Shown piece after piece: positions 18,347 to 27,787 of a stretch of DNA of 64,000 bases. The position numbers and the translations under genes were made by a program. Source of the DNA: Sphaerospermopsis aphanizomenoides BCCUSP55 (GTDB lineage Bacteria; Cyanobacteriota; Cyanobacteriia; Cyanobacteriales; Nostocaceae); assembly GCF_001586785.1 (NCBI RefSeq), contig NZ_LUFH02000008.1, positions 1 through 64,000 on the forward strand. Direction: 5' to 3'. How positions within the stretch are numbered: the first letter of the stretch is position 1; each line of letters opens with the position of its first letter. Under the pieces are notes generated by a model. It was not told the origin of the DNA. It searched no databases and saw only the letters and a program-made list of their open reading frames with translations.

Positions 18347-18872
18347 GGTGGGGAAATGGGGAAATGGGGAGGCACGAGGAAAAGAGTTATTTAGGGTTTG
18401 CTGTTCGCATAGCGTGCCGTTAGGCATAAAAGTCTTCTCGTGGGGGCAGGCAAGAGGCAAGAGGCAAGAGGCAAGAGGAAAGGGCTATCTGTTAGCAACA
18501 AATTTTTGAGATTTCACCTTCAAAATGCTCGATTTTTCCACTCCTAGTTTTAAAAACCTTGCACCTATTTTCTTTTTTATCAGCCTGAATCCCTTAATTT
18601 ATCATGGTTTTGCATTTATATGGCTTACGCCACGCTCCGCTATCAGCATCCCCTATTTAATTTTGACTTTTGACTTTTGACTTTTGACTTTTGACTTCCC
18701 GAAGGGCGAGTACGGGAATTTCGCTGGCACTATGAGCGACAACCACACTTGATTTTTGATATTTTTTGCTAATTTAATAGCATAATCTTGTTGTTTGGCA
18801 TTAGACCGGGCAAACAGTAAATCTCAAATCTTAGAAAAAAACATAACCTAAATTTCTATAGGAGGCTGGTAG
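18347..18872. other. Intergenic region with several repeat arrays
   Basis: No gene is seen. It contains GGGGAAAT repeats at 18353-18377, (GCAAGAG) repeats at 18449-18482, five exact copies of TTTTGAC at 18661-18695, and two copies of the dispersed palindromic repeat type (CGCATAGCGTGCC at about 18415; CGCCACGCTCCGC at about 18626). The dnaJ Shine-Dalgarno AGGAGG is at 18861-18866. Confidence 0.75.
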
Positions 18873-19862
18873 ATGGCTGCAACTGACTTTAAAGACTATT
18901 ACTCAATTTTAGGAATTAGTAAAACTGCCAGTCCAGAAGAAATTAAACAAGCTTTTCGTAAACTAGCCCGTAAGTTCCATCCCGATGTTAACCCAGGGAA
19001 TAAGCAAGCAGAGGCAAAATTTAAGGAAGTTAACGAAGCTTATGAAGTTCTATCTGACCCAGATAAACGCAAAAAATATGACCAATACGGTCAATATTGG
19101 AAGCAGGTGGGAGAAGGTGGCTTCCCTGGTGGTGCTGGGGTAGATATGGGCGGTTTTGACTTCAGTCAATACGGCAGTTTTAATGATTTCATCAATGAAT
19201 TATTTGGGGGTGCAGGACCTCGTACTGGCAAACCAGGTTACTCTTATCGCACTTCTACAGGTAGACCGGGTGACGGTTTTGGTGGTTTTAACGATTTTGG
19301 TTTTCAAAATGCAGGTGCTGGTGCTGCCCAAGATAGCGAGGCTGTGATTAGCTTAACTTTTGCTGAAGCATTTGCAGGGGTGCAAAAACGCTTTAGTTTA
19401 GGTAACGAAACTATAGATGTTCGTATCCCCGCAGGTGCAAAAACAGGTACTCGTTTGCGGGTACGGGGCAAAGGTCAAATTAACCATAATACTCAACAAC
19501 GGGGAGATTTGTATTTAAAGGTGGAACTCCAACCCCATTCTTTTTTCCAAATTGAGGGTGATAATCTCGTTTGTGAAGTGCTAATTACTCCTGATGAAGC
19601 TACTTTGGGTGCTGCAATTGATGTACCTACACCCGATGGAAATGTGAATGTGAAACTACCTGCGGGAGTACGTTCCGGTCAGTCTCTGCGTTTGCGTGGT
19701 AAGGGTTGGCCTCTCGCTAAAGGCGGACGCGGTGATCAAATGGTGAAGGTGGCGATCGCACCTCCAAAAGATCTCACCCCACAGGAGCGAGAATATTATG
19801 AAAAACTCCGGGCTATCCGTACCTACAACCCCCGCAGTCATTTGGCACAAGTTAAATTATAA
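18873..19862 (+). CDS. DnaJ-type co-chaperone without zinc finger (CbpA-like, class B)
   Basis: 329 aa. The J domain (about 7-72) carries the HPD motif at 36-38 that stimulates DnaK ATP hydrolysis. A Gly/Phe-rich linker follows (about 88-150, [16 protein letters not shown]..), then two C-terminal substrate-binding domains from about 155. The CxxCxGxG zinc repeats of class A DnaJ are absent. [24 protein letters not shown] and LRLRGKGWP are the family's CTD signatures. An AGGAGG site stands seven bases before the ATG. It is a single gene, convergent with the GST gene downstream. Confidence 0.93.
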   Translation: MAATDFKDYYSILGISKTASPEEIKQAFRKLARKFHPDVNPGNKQAEAKFKEVNEAYEVLSDPDKRKKYDQYGQYWKQVGEGGFPGGAGVDMGGFDFSQYGSFNDFINELFGGAGPRTGKPGYSYRTSTGRPGDGFGGFNDFGFQNAGAGAAQDSEAVISLTFAEAFAGVQKRFSLGNETIDVRIPAGAKTGTRLRVRGKGQINHNTQQRGDLYLKVELQPHSFFQIEGDNLVCEVLITPDEATLGAAIDVPTPDGNVNVKLPAGVRSGQSLRLRGKGWPLAKGGRGDQMVKVAIAPPKDLTPQEREYYEKLRAIRTYNPRSHLAQVKL

Positions 19863-19896
19863 ATATTTCGTAACTGCCCAATTTTTTATTCACAAC

Positions 19897-19931
19897 AATA
19901 TCCCTCACTTTTTCTAGAAGTCAGGGATATT
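19897..19931. terminator. Possible bidirectional terminator hairpin
   Basis: AATATCCCT (19897-19905) pairs with AGGGATATT (19923-19931) between the convergent dnaJ and GST genes. The loop is 17 bases and the T-run lies inside the loop, so efficiency is uncertain. Confidence 0.4.
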
Positions 19932-20592
19932 AGTTTGCTATCCCAATTCTTTTTATTAACAGCTTGTGATAAATTTCTATCATCTCTGATGTCGCTTGGG
20001 TAGTTTGCCATGCTGGACGTACAACCAAGCGATCGCACCAAGCTGTTAATTTTGGATATTCATCCAAGGAAATACCTGTTTTTGGCACCGAAGGTATGAT
20101 AGACCCCACTACAACATCAGCTAAAGTTAAATGATTACTGCCAAAGAATGGACGATCATCAAGTAGATTCTCAAAAAACTTCAATGCTGTAATAACTTTT
20201 ATCTTCGCTTGCTCAATTGCTTCTGGATTTTTTTTTGGTAAATCGAACATTACTGACATCAGCGGCATCTTGGTTGGTAATATTTCATTGACGTAAATGT
20301 GTTGTACCATTCGCACAATCGCTAAATCTTTGGCATCTTTGGGTAACATTGCCGGGGTTGGATATTTAGCTTCTAAATAATCCAAAATTGCCAAGGACTC
20401 AACTATAGTCAAACCGTCATCTACCAAAACTGGAATATGATGAAAAGGGTTAATTGCTAAAAATTCTGGTTTAAATTGCTCTTCATTATTCAGTTCAATT
20501 TCTACCAGTTCAAATTCTAATCCTTTTTCTATCAGTGTAATCCAAACTGGTCGGGAGCTTCCAGAAATTGGCCAATGATAAAGTGTGATCAT
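19930..20592 (-). CDS. Glutathione S-transferase family protein
   Basis: 220 aa. The N-terminal thioredoxin-fold domain starts MITLYHWPISGSSRPVWITLIEKG, with the Ser/Arg-containing active-site region of theta/zeta-like bacterial GSTs; PVLVDDGLTIVESLAILDYLEAKYP is the glutathione gamma-glutamyl-binding ES motif (E64-S65 region). The C-terminal helical domain has LTLADVVVGSIIP. It is about 70% identical by eye to the next GST upstream (20860-21510), so it is a tandem duplicate. It belongs to a same-strand redox group (GST, GST, redoxin, peroxiredoxin). The physiological electrophile or peroxide is unknown. Confidence 0.9.
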   Translation of the reverse strand: MITLYHWPISGSSRPVWITLIEKGLEFELVEIELNNEEQFKPEFLAINPFHHIPVLVDDGLTIVESLAILDYLEAKYPTPAMLPKDAKDLAIVRMVQHIYVNEILPTKMPLMSVMFDLPKKNPEAIEQAKIKVITALKFFENLLDDRPFFGSNHLTLADVVVGSIIPSVPKTGISLDEYPKLTAWCDRLVVRPAWQTTQATSEMIEIYHKLLIKRIGIAN

Positions 20593-20859
20593 GCTGAAAA
20601 TTTATACCTGTAGTTATCGCTGTATTTATCGCTTGTGATTGTATACGTCTTATCGTCAAAAATATTGAATACTATGACAAAAATTTACATAATCGCTCAA
20701 ACCTTAATAAAGGATTAATTGATCATCTCAATTTGTACAGAAACTTTTTAAATATGCTGGTTGATCGAGAGGTTACTGAGTTGAGGGTTGAGAATAAAGG
20801 CTTGTTCTTTTCTCCTTTACCCTTCCCTCTTAATCAATCAGTATTATGATCTAATCTGG

Positions 20860-21510
20860 CTATGACATTCTTGCCATTAAAAGTTTTCGGAAACCTGCTA
20901 TCAATTCTGGTGTGGCTTGGGTAGTTTGCCATGCTGGACGTACAACTAGGCGATCGCACCAAGCTATCAATTTTGGATAGTCATCTAAGGAAATACCCCC
21001 TTTCGGCAACCAAGGTACTATACTTCCCGCTACAACATCAGCTAAAGTTAAGTTCTCACTGCCAAAGTATGGACGTTCATCAAGCAGGTTCTCGAAAAAA
21101 TTCAGGGTTGTACTAATTTTTACCTTAGATTGTTCAATTGCTTCTGGATTTTTGCCCGGTAAATCGAAAATTACAGACATCAATGGTGTAATAGCAGGTA
21201 GTAACTCATTCACACTAACCATTTCTACCATTCGCACAGTTGCTAAATCTTTGGCTGCTTTTGGTAACATTGCCGGAGTTGGATATTTGGCTTCTAAATA
21301 ATCCAAAATTGCTAAAGATTCTACTACATTAAAACCGTCATCGACTAAAGCTGGAATGTGATGGAAAGGGTTAATATCTAAAAATTCTGGTTTAAACTGT
21401 TCTCCATTTAATTTAACTTCTACCAGTTCAAAATCCGCCCCTTTTTCTATCAGTGTAATCCAGACTCGGCGGGAGTTTGGAGAAATCGGCGCATGATAAA
21501 GTGTAATCAT
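20860..21510 (-). CDS. Glutathione S-transferase family protein (tandem copy)
   Basis: 216 aa. It has the same domain order as its neighbour: MITLYHAPISPNSRRVWITLIEKG in the thioredoxin-like domain, PALVDDGFNVVESLAILDYLEAKYP with the ES glutathione contact, then the helical domain (LTLADVVAGSIVPWLPKGG). It lies 32 bases downstream of the redoxin gene, so the two are probably co-transcribed. The second copy at 19930-20592 is 267 bases further on and may have its own promoter. Differences between copies are concentrated in the helical domain, which suggests different substrates. Confidence 0.9.
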   Translation of the reverse strand: MITLYHAPISPNSRRVWITLIEKGADFELVEVKLNGEQFKPEFLDINPFHHIPALVDDGFNVVESLAILDYLEAKYPTPAMLPKAAKDLATVRMVEMVSVNELLPAITPLMSVIFDLPGKNPEAIEQSKVKISTTLNFFENLLDERPYFGSENLTLADVVAGSIVPWLPKGGISLDDYPKLIAWCDRLVVRPAWQTTQATPELIAGFRKLLMARMS

Positions 21511-21542
21511 GAAGCAACCTCAATATAAACTTAATGCCGATT

Positions 21543-22091
21543 TTACACTTTATCTGTATTGAATTGTTCTAACAATCTCTCTATAGTTGCATTGTGGTCT
21601 AAAAATGAAAATAAATGTCTGTAGAGTAATTTACCATCTTGATCTAATACAAACTGCGCTGGTAAAGGCGCTCCTAAAGCCTGTCCTGTTTGATATGTTC
21701 TAAAAACATAACAGCTAGGGTCACTTAATAAAGGCATTTTTAAGCCTAAATCTTGGACAACTATTTGGCTTTGCTTTTTATCGGTGCTAGTAATCATCAA
21801 AACTTCTATGCCCCGATTTGTAAATTCCTCATAATTTTCATTTAAAGCTTTAATATGGGGATAGCAAAATGGACAATATTGTTTTTCTGTAAAAATGCGA
21901 GTAAATGCCAGCAACACAGGTTGTTTACCACGATAATCTGATAATTTAATTGTGCGATTATTGGTAATATCTGATAATTTAAAATCGGGCGTTCCTATAC
22001 CTAACCTGAATTCATCTAATGCAGGTTTTGGTAAAATGTTGCGGAAGAATCGCTCATTAAATAGACCTGTAAAATCTGTTGAAGTAAGCAT
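21543..22091 (-). CDS. Peroxiredoxin-like redoxin (AhpC/TSA family)
   Basis: 182 aa. It has the thioredoxin fold of the AhpC/TSA family: [34 protein letters not shown], then a C73-P-F-C76 pair at the position of the peroxidatic Cys. A CxxC at this place is like the redoxin/PRX-like2 group rather than classical 2-Cys enzymes, so it may act as a disulfide reductase or atypical peroxidase. It is followed 32 bases later by a GST gene and preceded by the 2-Cys peroxiredoxin gene. There is no signal peptide. Confidence 0.85.
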   Translation of the reverse strand: MLTSTDFTGLFNERFFRNILPKPALDEFRLGIGTPDFKLSDITNNRTIKLSDYRGKQPVLLAFTRIFTEKQYCPFCYPHIKALNENYEEFTNRGIEVLMITSTDKKQSQIVVQDLGLKMPLLSDPSCYVFRTYQTGQALGAPLPAQFVLDQDGKLLYRHLFSFLDHNATIERLLEQFNTDKV

Positions 22092-22107
22092 AAATAATTA
22101 AAAATTA

Positions 22108-22190
22108 AAAGTTAATGGAAACAGGGAACAGGGAACAGGCAGAAAGTTATTCTCCCTATCTCCCCATCTCCCCATCTCCCCATCTTCCTA
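22108..22190. repeat. Short tandem repeats between redoxin and peroxiredoxin genes
   Basis: GGGAACA-type copies (22122-22138) and four CTCCCCAT-type copies (about 22156-22187) fill the short spacer, running into the 3' end of the peroxiredoxin gene. Confidence 0.7.
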
Positions 22191-22799
22191 GACTGCTGCG
22201 AAGTAAACTTTGGACTTCACTGGATCGGGAACCATTGTTTTTTCTCCAGGTTGCCAACCAGCAGGACAAACTTCGTCAGGGTGAGATTGAACGTGCTGAA
22301 TAGCTTGTAGGGTACGCAATGTTTCTTCAACGCTGCGACCAAAAGCTAGGTTGTTGATGGTGGCGTGTTGAATAACACCATCTTTATCAATGATAAATAA
22401 ACCACGCAAAGCAATACCAGCAGCGGGGTCGAGAACGTTGTAAGCGGCGCTAATTTCTTTTTTGATGTCGGAAACTAGGGGATAATTTAAATCGCCAACA
22501 CCACCAGATTTACGATCTGTTTGAATCCAAGCCAGATGGGAAAATTCGCTATCCACGGAAACACCTAGGATTTCTGTGTTAAGCTGCTTGAATTCTTCGT
22601 AGCGATCGCTAAATGCTGTGATCTCGGTGGGGCAAACAAAGGTAAAGTCTAAGGGGTAGAAAAATAGGACGACATACTTACCGCGATAGTCGGAAAGTTT
22701 GATTGTCTTAAATTCCTGATCTAGTACAGCTGTTGCTGTAAAATCGGGAGCCTGTTGACCAACACGAAGGCTTCCTTCAGTTCCGTAAGTGATTGTCAT
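22188..22799 (-). CDS. 2-Cys peroxiredoxin
   Basis: 203 aa. It reduces hydrogen peroxide and organic peroxides using thioredoxin. The peroxidatic C56 lies in DFTFVCPTE, with the conserved upstream FYPLDFTF; the resolving C178 lies in [13 protein letters not shown]-like insertion plus C-terminal YF (KVYFAAV) are the marks of the sensitive, hyperoxidisable type found in cyanobacteria and chloroplasts. The start ATG is preceded by GGAGAA. It is first in a run of four same-strand redox genes; a repeat array separates it from the redoxin, so it may be transcribed alone. Confidence 0.96.
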   Translation of the reverse strand: MTITYGTEGSLRVGQQAPDFTATAVLDQEFKTIKLSDYRGKYVVLFFYPLDFTFVCPTEITAFSDRYEEFKQLNTEILGVSVDSEFSHLAWIQTDRKSGGVGDLNYPLVSDIKKEISAAYNVLDPAAGIALRGLFIIDKDGVIQHATINNLAFGRSVEETLRTLQAIQHVQSHPDEVCPAGWQPGEKTMVPDPVKSKVYFAAV

Positions 22800-23135
22800 T
22801 AACCTAGTTCTCCTTCATCTTATATCCATTTTTCGCGTGGGAATCTGGGTTAGATAAACCTTACCCATTCACGCTTGTCACAGTTTAGTTACGATCTGTT
22901 ACGACTATATCATACTCATTACGATTTTGAGTAACTGATAACCGATCATTCCATTAACAGGGAATAGGGAATAGGGAATAGGTGACAGGTGACAGGTGAC
23001 AGGTGACAGGTGACAGGTGATAGGGAAGGAAAATTTTAGATTTAAGATGGAAGTTGCTCAAAACAATCCAAAATCCAAAATCCTTTCATACCCATTAGAC
23101 ATCTCCCAAATCTAAAATCTAAAATCCAAAATCAA
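22800..23135. other. Divergent intergenic region with heptamer arrays
   Basis: This region separates the peroxiredoxin gene and the debranching-enzyme gene, so it should hold two promoters. 22960-22980 is (GGGAATA)x3, 22981-23015 is (GGTGACA)x5, and 23110-23134 has AAATCTA/AAATCCA copies directly before the ATG at 23136. No classical promoter stands out. Confidence 0.65.
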
Positions 23136-25280
23136 ATGACTGATTTAGATACTAGAGAATGGTTACTAACCAATGGCTTAGGTGGTTTTGCCAGTGGTAC
23201 AGTTTCGGATGTCCATACAAGGACATATCATGGGTGGTTATTTGCCGCTCAAAATCCACCTTCAGGACGGAAATTACTGCTCTCCCACTTAGAAGCAAGT
23301 TTAGAAATCAGGGGAAAAGCGATCGCACTGGGAACAAATGTTTGGGGGAGTGGTGAAATTGAACCAACAGGTTATAAGCTGCTGCGCCATTTTGATATTA
23401 ACCCAGTTCCCAAATGGGTTTGGGGTGAGGATAACTGGCAGCTATCTAGAAGTTTGGTGATGCCAAATGGTTTGCTCAGAGAAGGTGGGGAGATGGGGAG
23501 ATGGGGAGATGGGGAGAATAAATTACCAATGCCCAATACCCAAAGTATTTTAATTCAGTATCGCTATGAGGGTGAGGAACAAGCGATTTTCAGGTTGAGG
23601 TTGTTGATAGGCGATCGCCATTTTCATCATCAACAAACTGGCAATGAAAAAATCAAGTTTTCCCAACTAGTTGGAGAACGGCTAGTTTGTATACAAGCGA
23701 ACAATGCAGGTCAATTTGGTACACCTTGGTATCTACGCTGGACACAAGGAGAGTATCAAGCTGATGGATTATGGTACTGGAATTATGCTTTACCCGAAGA
23801 AACAAAACGAGGTTTAGGCGATCGCCAAGACCTTTATAGTCCCGGTTATTTAACAGCGAATCTTCAACCAGGAGATATTCTCACTCTGGAAGCAAAAGTA
23901 GGTTTACCCGACTCCCAACAAGTGATTTTTTCTTCTGAAAGCTTTGCAGAAGCAATAGAAGCAGAACAAGAAAGACTAGCTCAGATTTTTGGTTGGGGAG
24001 TAGAAGAAGCAGGGGAGATGGGGAAAAAATTCTTACCCCACACCCCGCACCCCACACCCTACACCCAACACCCTACACCCTCTTCTTCCCTGTCACCTGT
24101 CACCTGTCACCTGTCACCTCTTCATCAACAACTACTTAAAGCCAGTGATCAATTTATCGTCTATCGTGATTCCATAGCAGGCCCGACGGTAATTGCGGGA
24201 TATCACTGGTTTGGTGATTGGGGGAGAGATACCTTAATTGCTTTACCGGGATTGACCTTAGTTACAGGACGCTTTGAAATTGCAAAAGGGCTGTTAAAAA
24301 CTTTTGGGCGTTACTGTCGTTACGGACTCATACCCAATGCTTTTCCCGATGTTGATAACGAACCTTTTTACAACAGTATTGATGCTGCTTTATGGTGGAT
24401 TGAAACTTTAGGACTTTATTTAGAAGCTACTCAAGATTGGCAGTTTTTGGTAGAGCAGTTTCCAGTTGTGCAGCAAATTCACAAAGCGTTTATTGGCGGT
24501 ACTCGCTACAATATTCAAATAGATGCTACTGATGAGCTAATTTCTTGGGATGCTAATGGTGTGGCCTTGACTTGGATGGATGCACTGGTGGGAGGATTAC
24601 CTGTTACACCCCGTCGCGGTAAAGCCGTAGAAATTAATGCTCTGTGGTATTCGGCTTTATGTTGGTTAAGTCAATGGTCAAAACGTTTAAGTCAAATAGA
24701 TCAAGACAATTCTGTACGTTTAACTAAGCAAGCGCAACGCTACAATCAGCAAGCAGAAACAGTAAAAGTATCCTTGCAAAAATTCTGGAATCAGCAATTG
24801 GGTTATTTATATGATGTGATTGAACCTGATGATCGCCGGAATTCGCAAATTCGCCCCAATGCTGTTTTAGCTTTATCTTTGCATCATTGCGGTTTTTCTT
24901 CACAGCAAGGTCGTCAAATTTTGGATGTAGCTACTTCTAAATTGTTGACTCCTTACGGTTTACGAAGTCTTGATCCACATGATCCAGAATATATAGGCAA
25001 ATGTGAAGGTAGTCCACAAAAACGCGATCGCGCTTATCATCAAGGTACTGTTTGGTGTTGGTTAATTGGCGCTTATGTTCGGGCTTGGGAGCGTTTTTAC
25101 CCAGAAGTACCTATACCTTTTGACTGGAAACCACTTTTAAATCATTTTTTATCTGATGGTTGTTTGGGTTCAATTTCAGAAATTTTTGATGGTGATGCAC
25201 CGCATCTTTCCAGAGGTGCGATCGCTCAAGCTTGGTCTGTTGCTGAGGTGATACGGCATTTTAGATCATCGTTTGTTTAA
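23136..25280 (+). CDS. Glycogen debranching enzyme (amylo-alpha-1,6-glucosidase, GH133)
   Basis: 714 aa. The N-terminal domain has REWLLTNGLGGFASGTVSDVHTRTYHGWL, the signature of bacterial GDE N-terminal domains. The C-terminal (alpha/alpha)6 barrel has GYHWFGDWGRDTLIALPGL, NAFPDVDNEPFYNSIDAALW, ISWDANG and GSISEIFDGDAPHLSRGAIAQAWSVAE, with the carboxylates expected for glucosidase activity. It hydrolyses alpha-1,6 branches during glycogen breakdown, complementing glgC. Two segments are not family sequence: residues about 117-128 (EGGEMGRWGDGE) and about 293-328 (GEMGKKFLPHTPHP...CHLSP). Both are translated intergenic heptamer repeats inserted in frame. The frame is otherwise intact. Confidence 0.93.
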   Translation: MTDLDTREWLLTNGLGGFASGTVSDVHTRTYHGWLFAAQNPPSGRKLLLSHLEASLEIRGKAIALGTNVWGSGEIEPTGYKLLRHFDINPVPKWVWGEDNWQLSRSLVMPNGLLREGGEMGRWGDGENKLPMPNTQSILIQYRYEGEEQAIFRLRLLIGDRHFHHQQTGNEKIKFSQLVGERLVCIQANNAGQFGTPWYLRWTQGEYQADGLWYWNYALPEETKRGLGDRQDLYSPGYLTANLQPGDILTLEAKVGLPDSQQVIFSSESFAEAIEAEQERLAQIFGWGVEEAGEMGKKFLPHTPHPTPYTQHPTPSSSLSPVTCHLSPLHQQLLKASDQFIVYRDSIAGPTVIAGYHWFGDWGRDTLIALPGLTLVTGRFEIAKGLLKTFGRYCRYGLIPNAFPDVDNEPFYNSIDAALWWIETLGLYLEATQDWQFLVEQFPVVQQIHKAFIGGTRYNIQIDATDELISWDANGVALTWMDALVGGLPVTPRRGKAVEINALWYSALCWLSQWSKRLSQIDQDNSVRLTKQAQRYNQQAETVKVSLQKFWNQQLGYLYDVIEPDDRRNSQIRPNAVLALSLHHCGFSSQQGRQILDVATSKLLTPYGLRSLDPHDPEYIGKCEGSPQKRDRAYHQGTVWCWLIGAYVRAWERFYPEVPIPFDWKPLLNHFLSDGCLGSISEIFDGDAPHLSRGAIAQAWSVAEVIRHFRSSFV
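23486..23517 (+). repeat. Heptamer array inside the debranching-enzyme gene
   Basis: Four copies of GGGAGAT lie in the coding sequence and are read as EMGRWGDGE. Like those between genes elsewhere, the unit is 7 bp, so the array length must be a multiple of three overall to keep the frame, which it does. Confidence 0.85.
24012..24120 (+). repeat. Composite repeat block inside the debranching-enzyme gene
   Basis: GGGAGAT-like units, then CACCCCA/CACCCTA units (24036-24090), then four TGTCACC units (24091-24119) are translated in frame as a Pro/His/Thr-rich loop of about 36 residues at the junction of the N-terminal and barrel domains. Confidence 0.85.
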
Positions 25281-25354
25281 TTGCTTACTGAGTATTTTAT
25301 ATCTTATGATGTAATTATCACAAGCATTAAAAAAATACCTAAAAGTAAGTTGGT

Positions 25355-27787
25355 ATGGATTTTGTTATTTTAGATACTGAGGGCAACCCAACTTTAACGG
25401 AATTAGCTATTGTTGATAGTCAAGGTTTGGTCATTTATGAAGGTTTTTGTGATGGTAATTATCATGGTTTTCAAAATGTTTTAAATCTCAAAAGTCTCAA
25501 AACTTTACTAACAGAATTTTTGACTATTGTTGAAGATAAAAAAATCATCTGTCACTATGCAGAACATGATATAGAAATCCTCAAGCGCAGTTTTCAAAAA
25601 GTTGGTTTATCTTGGCAAAATTTACAACAAAAATTACAATTTGATTGTACTTGGATTTTAGCTAAAGACTGTTTTCCGAATTTAGAAAGTTATTCTTTAG
25701 AATATCTGTGTAAATACTTTAATCTTAAAGATCATAATCAATATTTTATTCCTAATATGGCTCATACTGCTCGTTATGATGCCACATTTACTTATCATCT
25801 TTATAAAAGGATTATGTTAGAACATCTTAAAAAACAACCTAATCCTTTTAGCAGCAGTCGCGTTGATACTCCTTTTCAACATCATCCAGATTATGCTGAT
25901 ACTTATCACCGAGAATTCCAGATTTTACAAACTGCTTTAAATAACATCAAATTAGATGCTAATCATCAGAGTAAAGGAGTTGTTGTAATTGGAGAACCAG
26001 GAACAGGTAAAACTCATTTAATGATGCGACTTGCTCATGAGAGATTATCAAGTAATAGATTACTATTTATTCGTCAACCTAATGATGCTAAATCCGTACT
26101 TTATCATATATATGGCAGGAGTTTAGAATCCCTAGTTGAAAAAGCAGGAAATTTACCTCAACTAGATGCTTTAATTATTAACACTTTTCGGAAAATAGTT
26201 AGTCTTAATGATAGAGACGTTAAACAGAAAGATATAGATATTTTAAAAGCTTTATATGATTTAGAAGATAATAATTTTAACGCTCTTGGGAAAGAAGCTA
26301 CTCAACGTAAACGGGAATATTGGGAATATATAGAAAAGACTATTAGTGAATGGTGGATGAACAATTATTCTGCGGGAACTTTTGCTTTGTCTATTATTAA
26401 AGGAATGGTAAAATATTGCCGCTATACAGATTATAAATATAGAAATATTACTACTCGTTGGTTAGCAGGAAATATTTTAACTGATGAAGAAGCAGAAAAA
26501 GTAGATTTACCAAATTGGAGTGAGGAAATTAGTAAAGAAGCATTTTCTTTAGAAGCTATTTCTGTGTTAGGTAAATTATCTAGTTTGGATGAACCTTTAA
26601 TTATTATTTTTGATCAATTGGAAGGTTTAGGACTACCACACAACCAAGATATTTTATTTAATTTTGGAGAAGCAATTAAAGAAATTTTTACTCATGTTCC
26701 TAATAGTTTAATTATCTTGAATTTATTTCCTGATAGATGGGAAAAATTTCAAGCAATATTTGATCAATCTATTATTGGCAGAGTATCTCAATATCAAGTC
26801 TCTTTACGTCAACCTACAGAAGCAGAAGTTAAATCTATTCTCAAGGTGAAAATGCAAGTTGTAAATATTTCTTTAGAACAGTTATTTGCATCTGAAGATT
26901 TAGAGGATATTTTAAGTAGAAAACCCATTCGTGCTGCTTTAAACCGTGCAGCGAAATACTATGATTTGAAAGTGAATAATATTCCTTTACCAGATGAAAG
27001 AAAAGCGATTAGAGAATTAGATCAAAATGAAAAAATAGAACAACAATTAAAATTTTTGCAACGAAAGCAAAATACAATTATAGAAGTGCTGAACCGATTG
27101 ATTCAAGGTAATCAATTATCTCAATCTGCTGATTTGAGCAACTTACAGGAAAAATTATCAAATTTCGCAAATTATTCACCAAGTGAAAATCTCAACTCTA
27201 GCAGTTTTGAAAATCCAATAATTGAATATCTCAAACAACATCGCACCGAATTAGAACAGAAATATCATCATGCAACCATTATTAGCGATGGTGATGATAT
27301 TGGTAAAGTGAGGAATATTGCTGAAGCTTTAGCTCATATTCAGTCATTCAAATTAACACAATATCGTTTTGGGAGAAAGGTATTACCAGAACATATTGTC
27401 ATAGAAAGAGGAACTAAATCTCATGTGATTGCTTTCCTAGAAATCAGTGGTACTCCCTTTACTAATCGAATTAGTAATTTCAATGACTTAGTTATTAACA
27501 ATCCTCAAAGCACGTTTGATTTAATTAGAGATGAACGTCAACCAGAGATTAGTGGTAAAGTCGGAAAGGAAAGAATAAAACAATTAGAAAATAGTGCTAA
27601 CGGTAATTTTATTTTATTCAATAAACAAGATAGAATTCTTTTCGATTTGATTTATGATCTAATTATCAGTATTTATAACAAAGATTTAGATATAGATTTG
27701 GAATCAGCTTTAACTTTTGTTACTACTCATCAAGAATGGTATCACTGGATTTTTACCAAATTTGGGTTTCTTTCACCCAAACAATAA
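25355..27787 (+). CDS. DEDDh exonuclease-P-loop NTPase fusion protein
   Basis: 810 aa. Residues 1-155 form a DnaQ-like 3'-5' exonuclease: D7 and E9 (ILDTEG), D72 (HYAEHD), and H137...D142 (HTARYD) complete the DEDDh set. Residues about 205-520 are an AAA/STAND-like NTPase with Walker A G213-EPGTGKT220 and a Walker B-like IIIFDQLEG at D420, a DQ-type motif reminiscent of STAND ATPases. A coiled-coil-like segment (about 555-600, EKIEQQLKFLQRKQN) leads to a C-terminal domain of about 180 residues that I cannot assign (IERGTKSHVIAFLEIS). No signal or membrane segment. A stand-alone gene with no partner on the same strand. The combination of sensor-type NTPase and nuclease suggests anti-phage defence; that is inference. 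Confidence 0.7.
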   Translation: MDFVILDTEGNPTLTELAIVDSQGLVIYEGFCDGNYHGFQNVLNLKSLKTLLTEFLTIVEDKKIICHYAEHDIEILKRSFQKVGLSWQNLQQKLQFDCTWILAKDCFPNLESYSLEYLCKYFNLKDHNQYFIPNMAHTARYDATFTYHLYKRIMLEHLKKQPNPFSSSRVDTPFQHHPDYADTYHREFQILQTALNNIKLDANHQSKGVVVIGEPGTGKTHLMMRLAHERLSSNRLLFIRQPNDAKSVLYHIYGRSLESLVEKAGNLPQLDALIINTFRKIVSLNDRDVKQKDIDILKALYDLEDNNFNALGKEATQRKREYWEYIEKTISEWWMNNYSAGTFALSIIKGMVKYCRYTDYKYRNITTRWLAGNILTDEEAEKVDLPNWSEEISKEAFSLEAISVLGKLSSLDEPLIIIFDQLEGLGLPHNQDILFNFGEAIKEIFTHVPNSLIILNLFPDRWEKFQAIFDQSIIGRVSQYQVSLRQPTEAEVKSILKVKMQVVNISLEQLFASEDLEDILSRKPIRAALNRAAKYYDLKVNNIPLPDERKAIRELDQNEKIEQQLKFLQRKQNTIIEVLNRLIQGNQLSQSADLSNLQEKLSNFANYSPSENLNSSSFENPIIEYLKQHRTELEQKYHHATIISDGDDIGKVRNIAEALAHIQSFKLTQYRFGRKVLPEHIVIERGTKSHVIAFLEISGTPFTNRISNFNDLVINNPQSTFDLIRDERQPEISGKVGKERIKQLENSANGNFILFNKQDRILFDLIYDLIISIYNKDLDIDLESALTFVTTHQEWYHWIFTKFGFLSPKQ

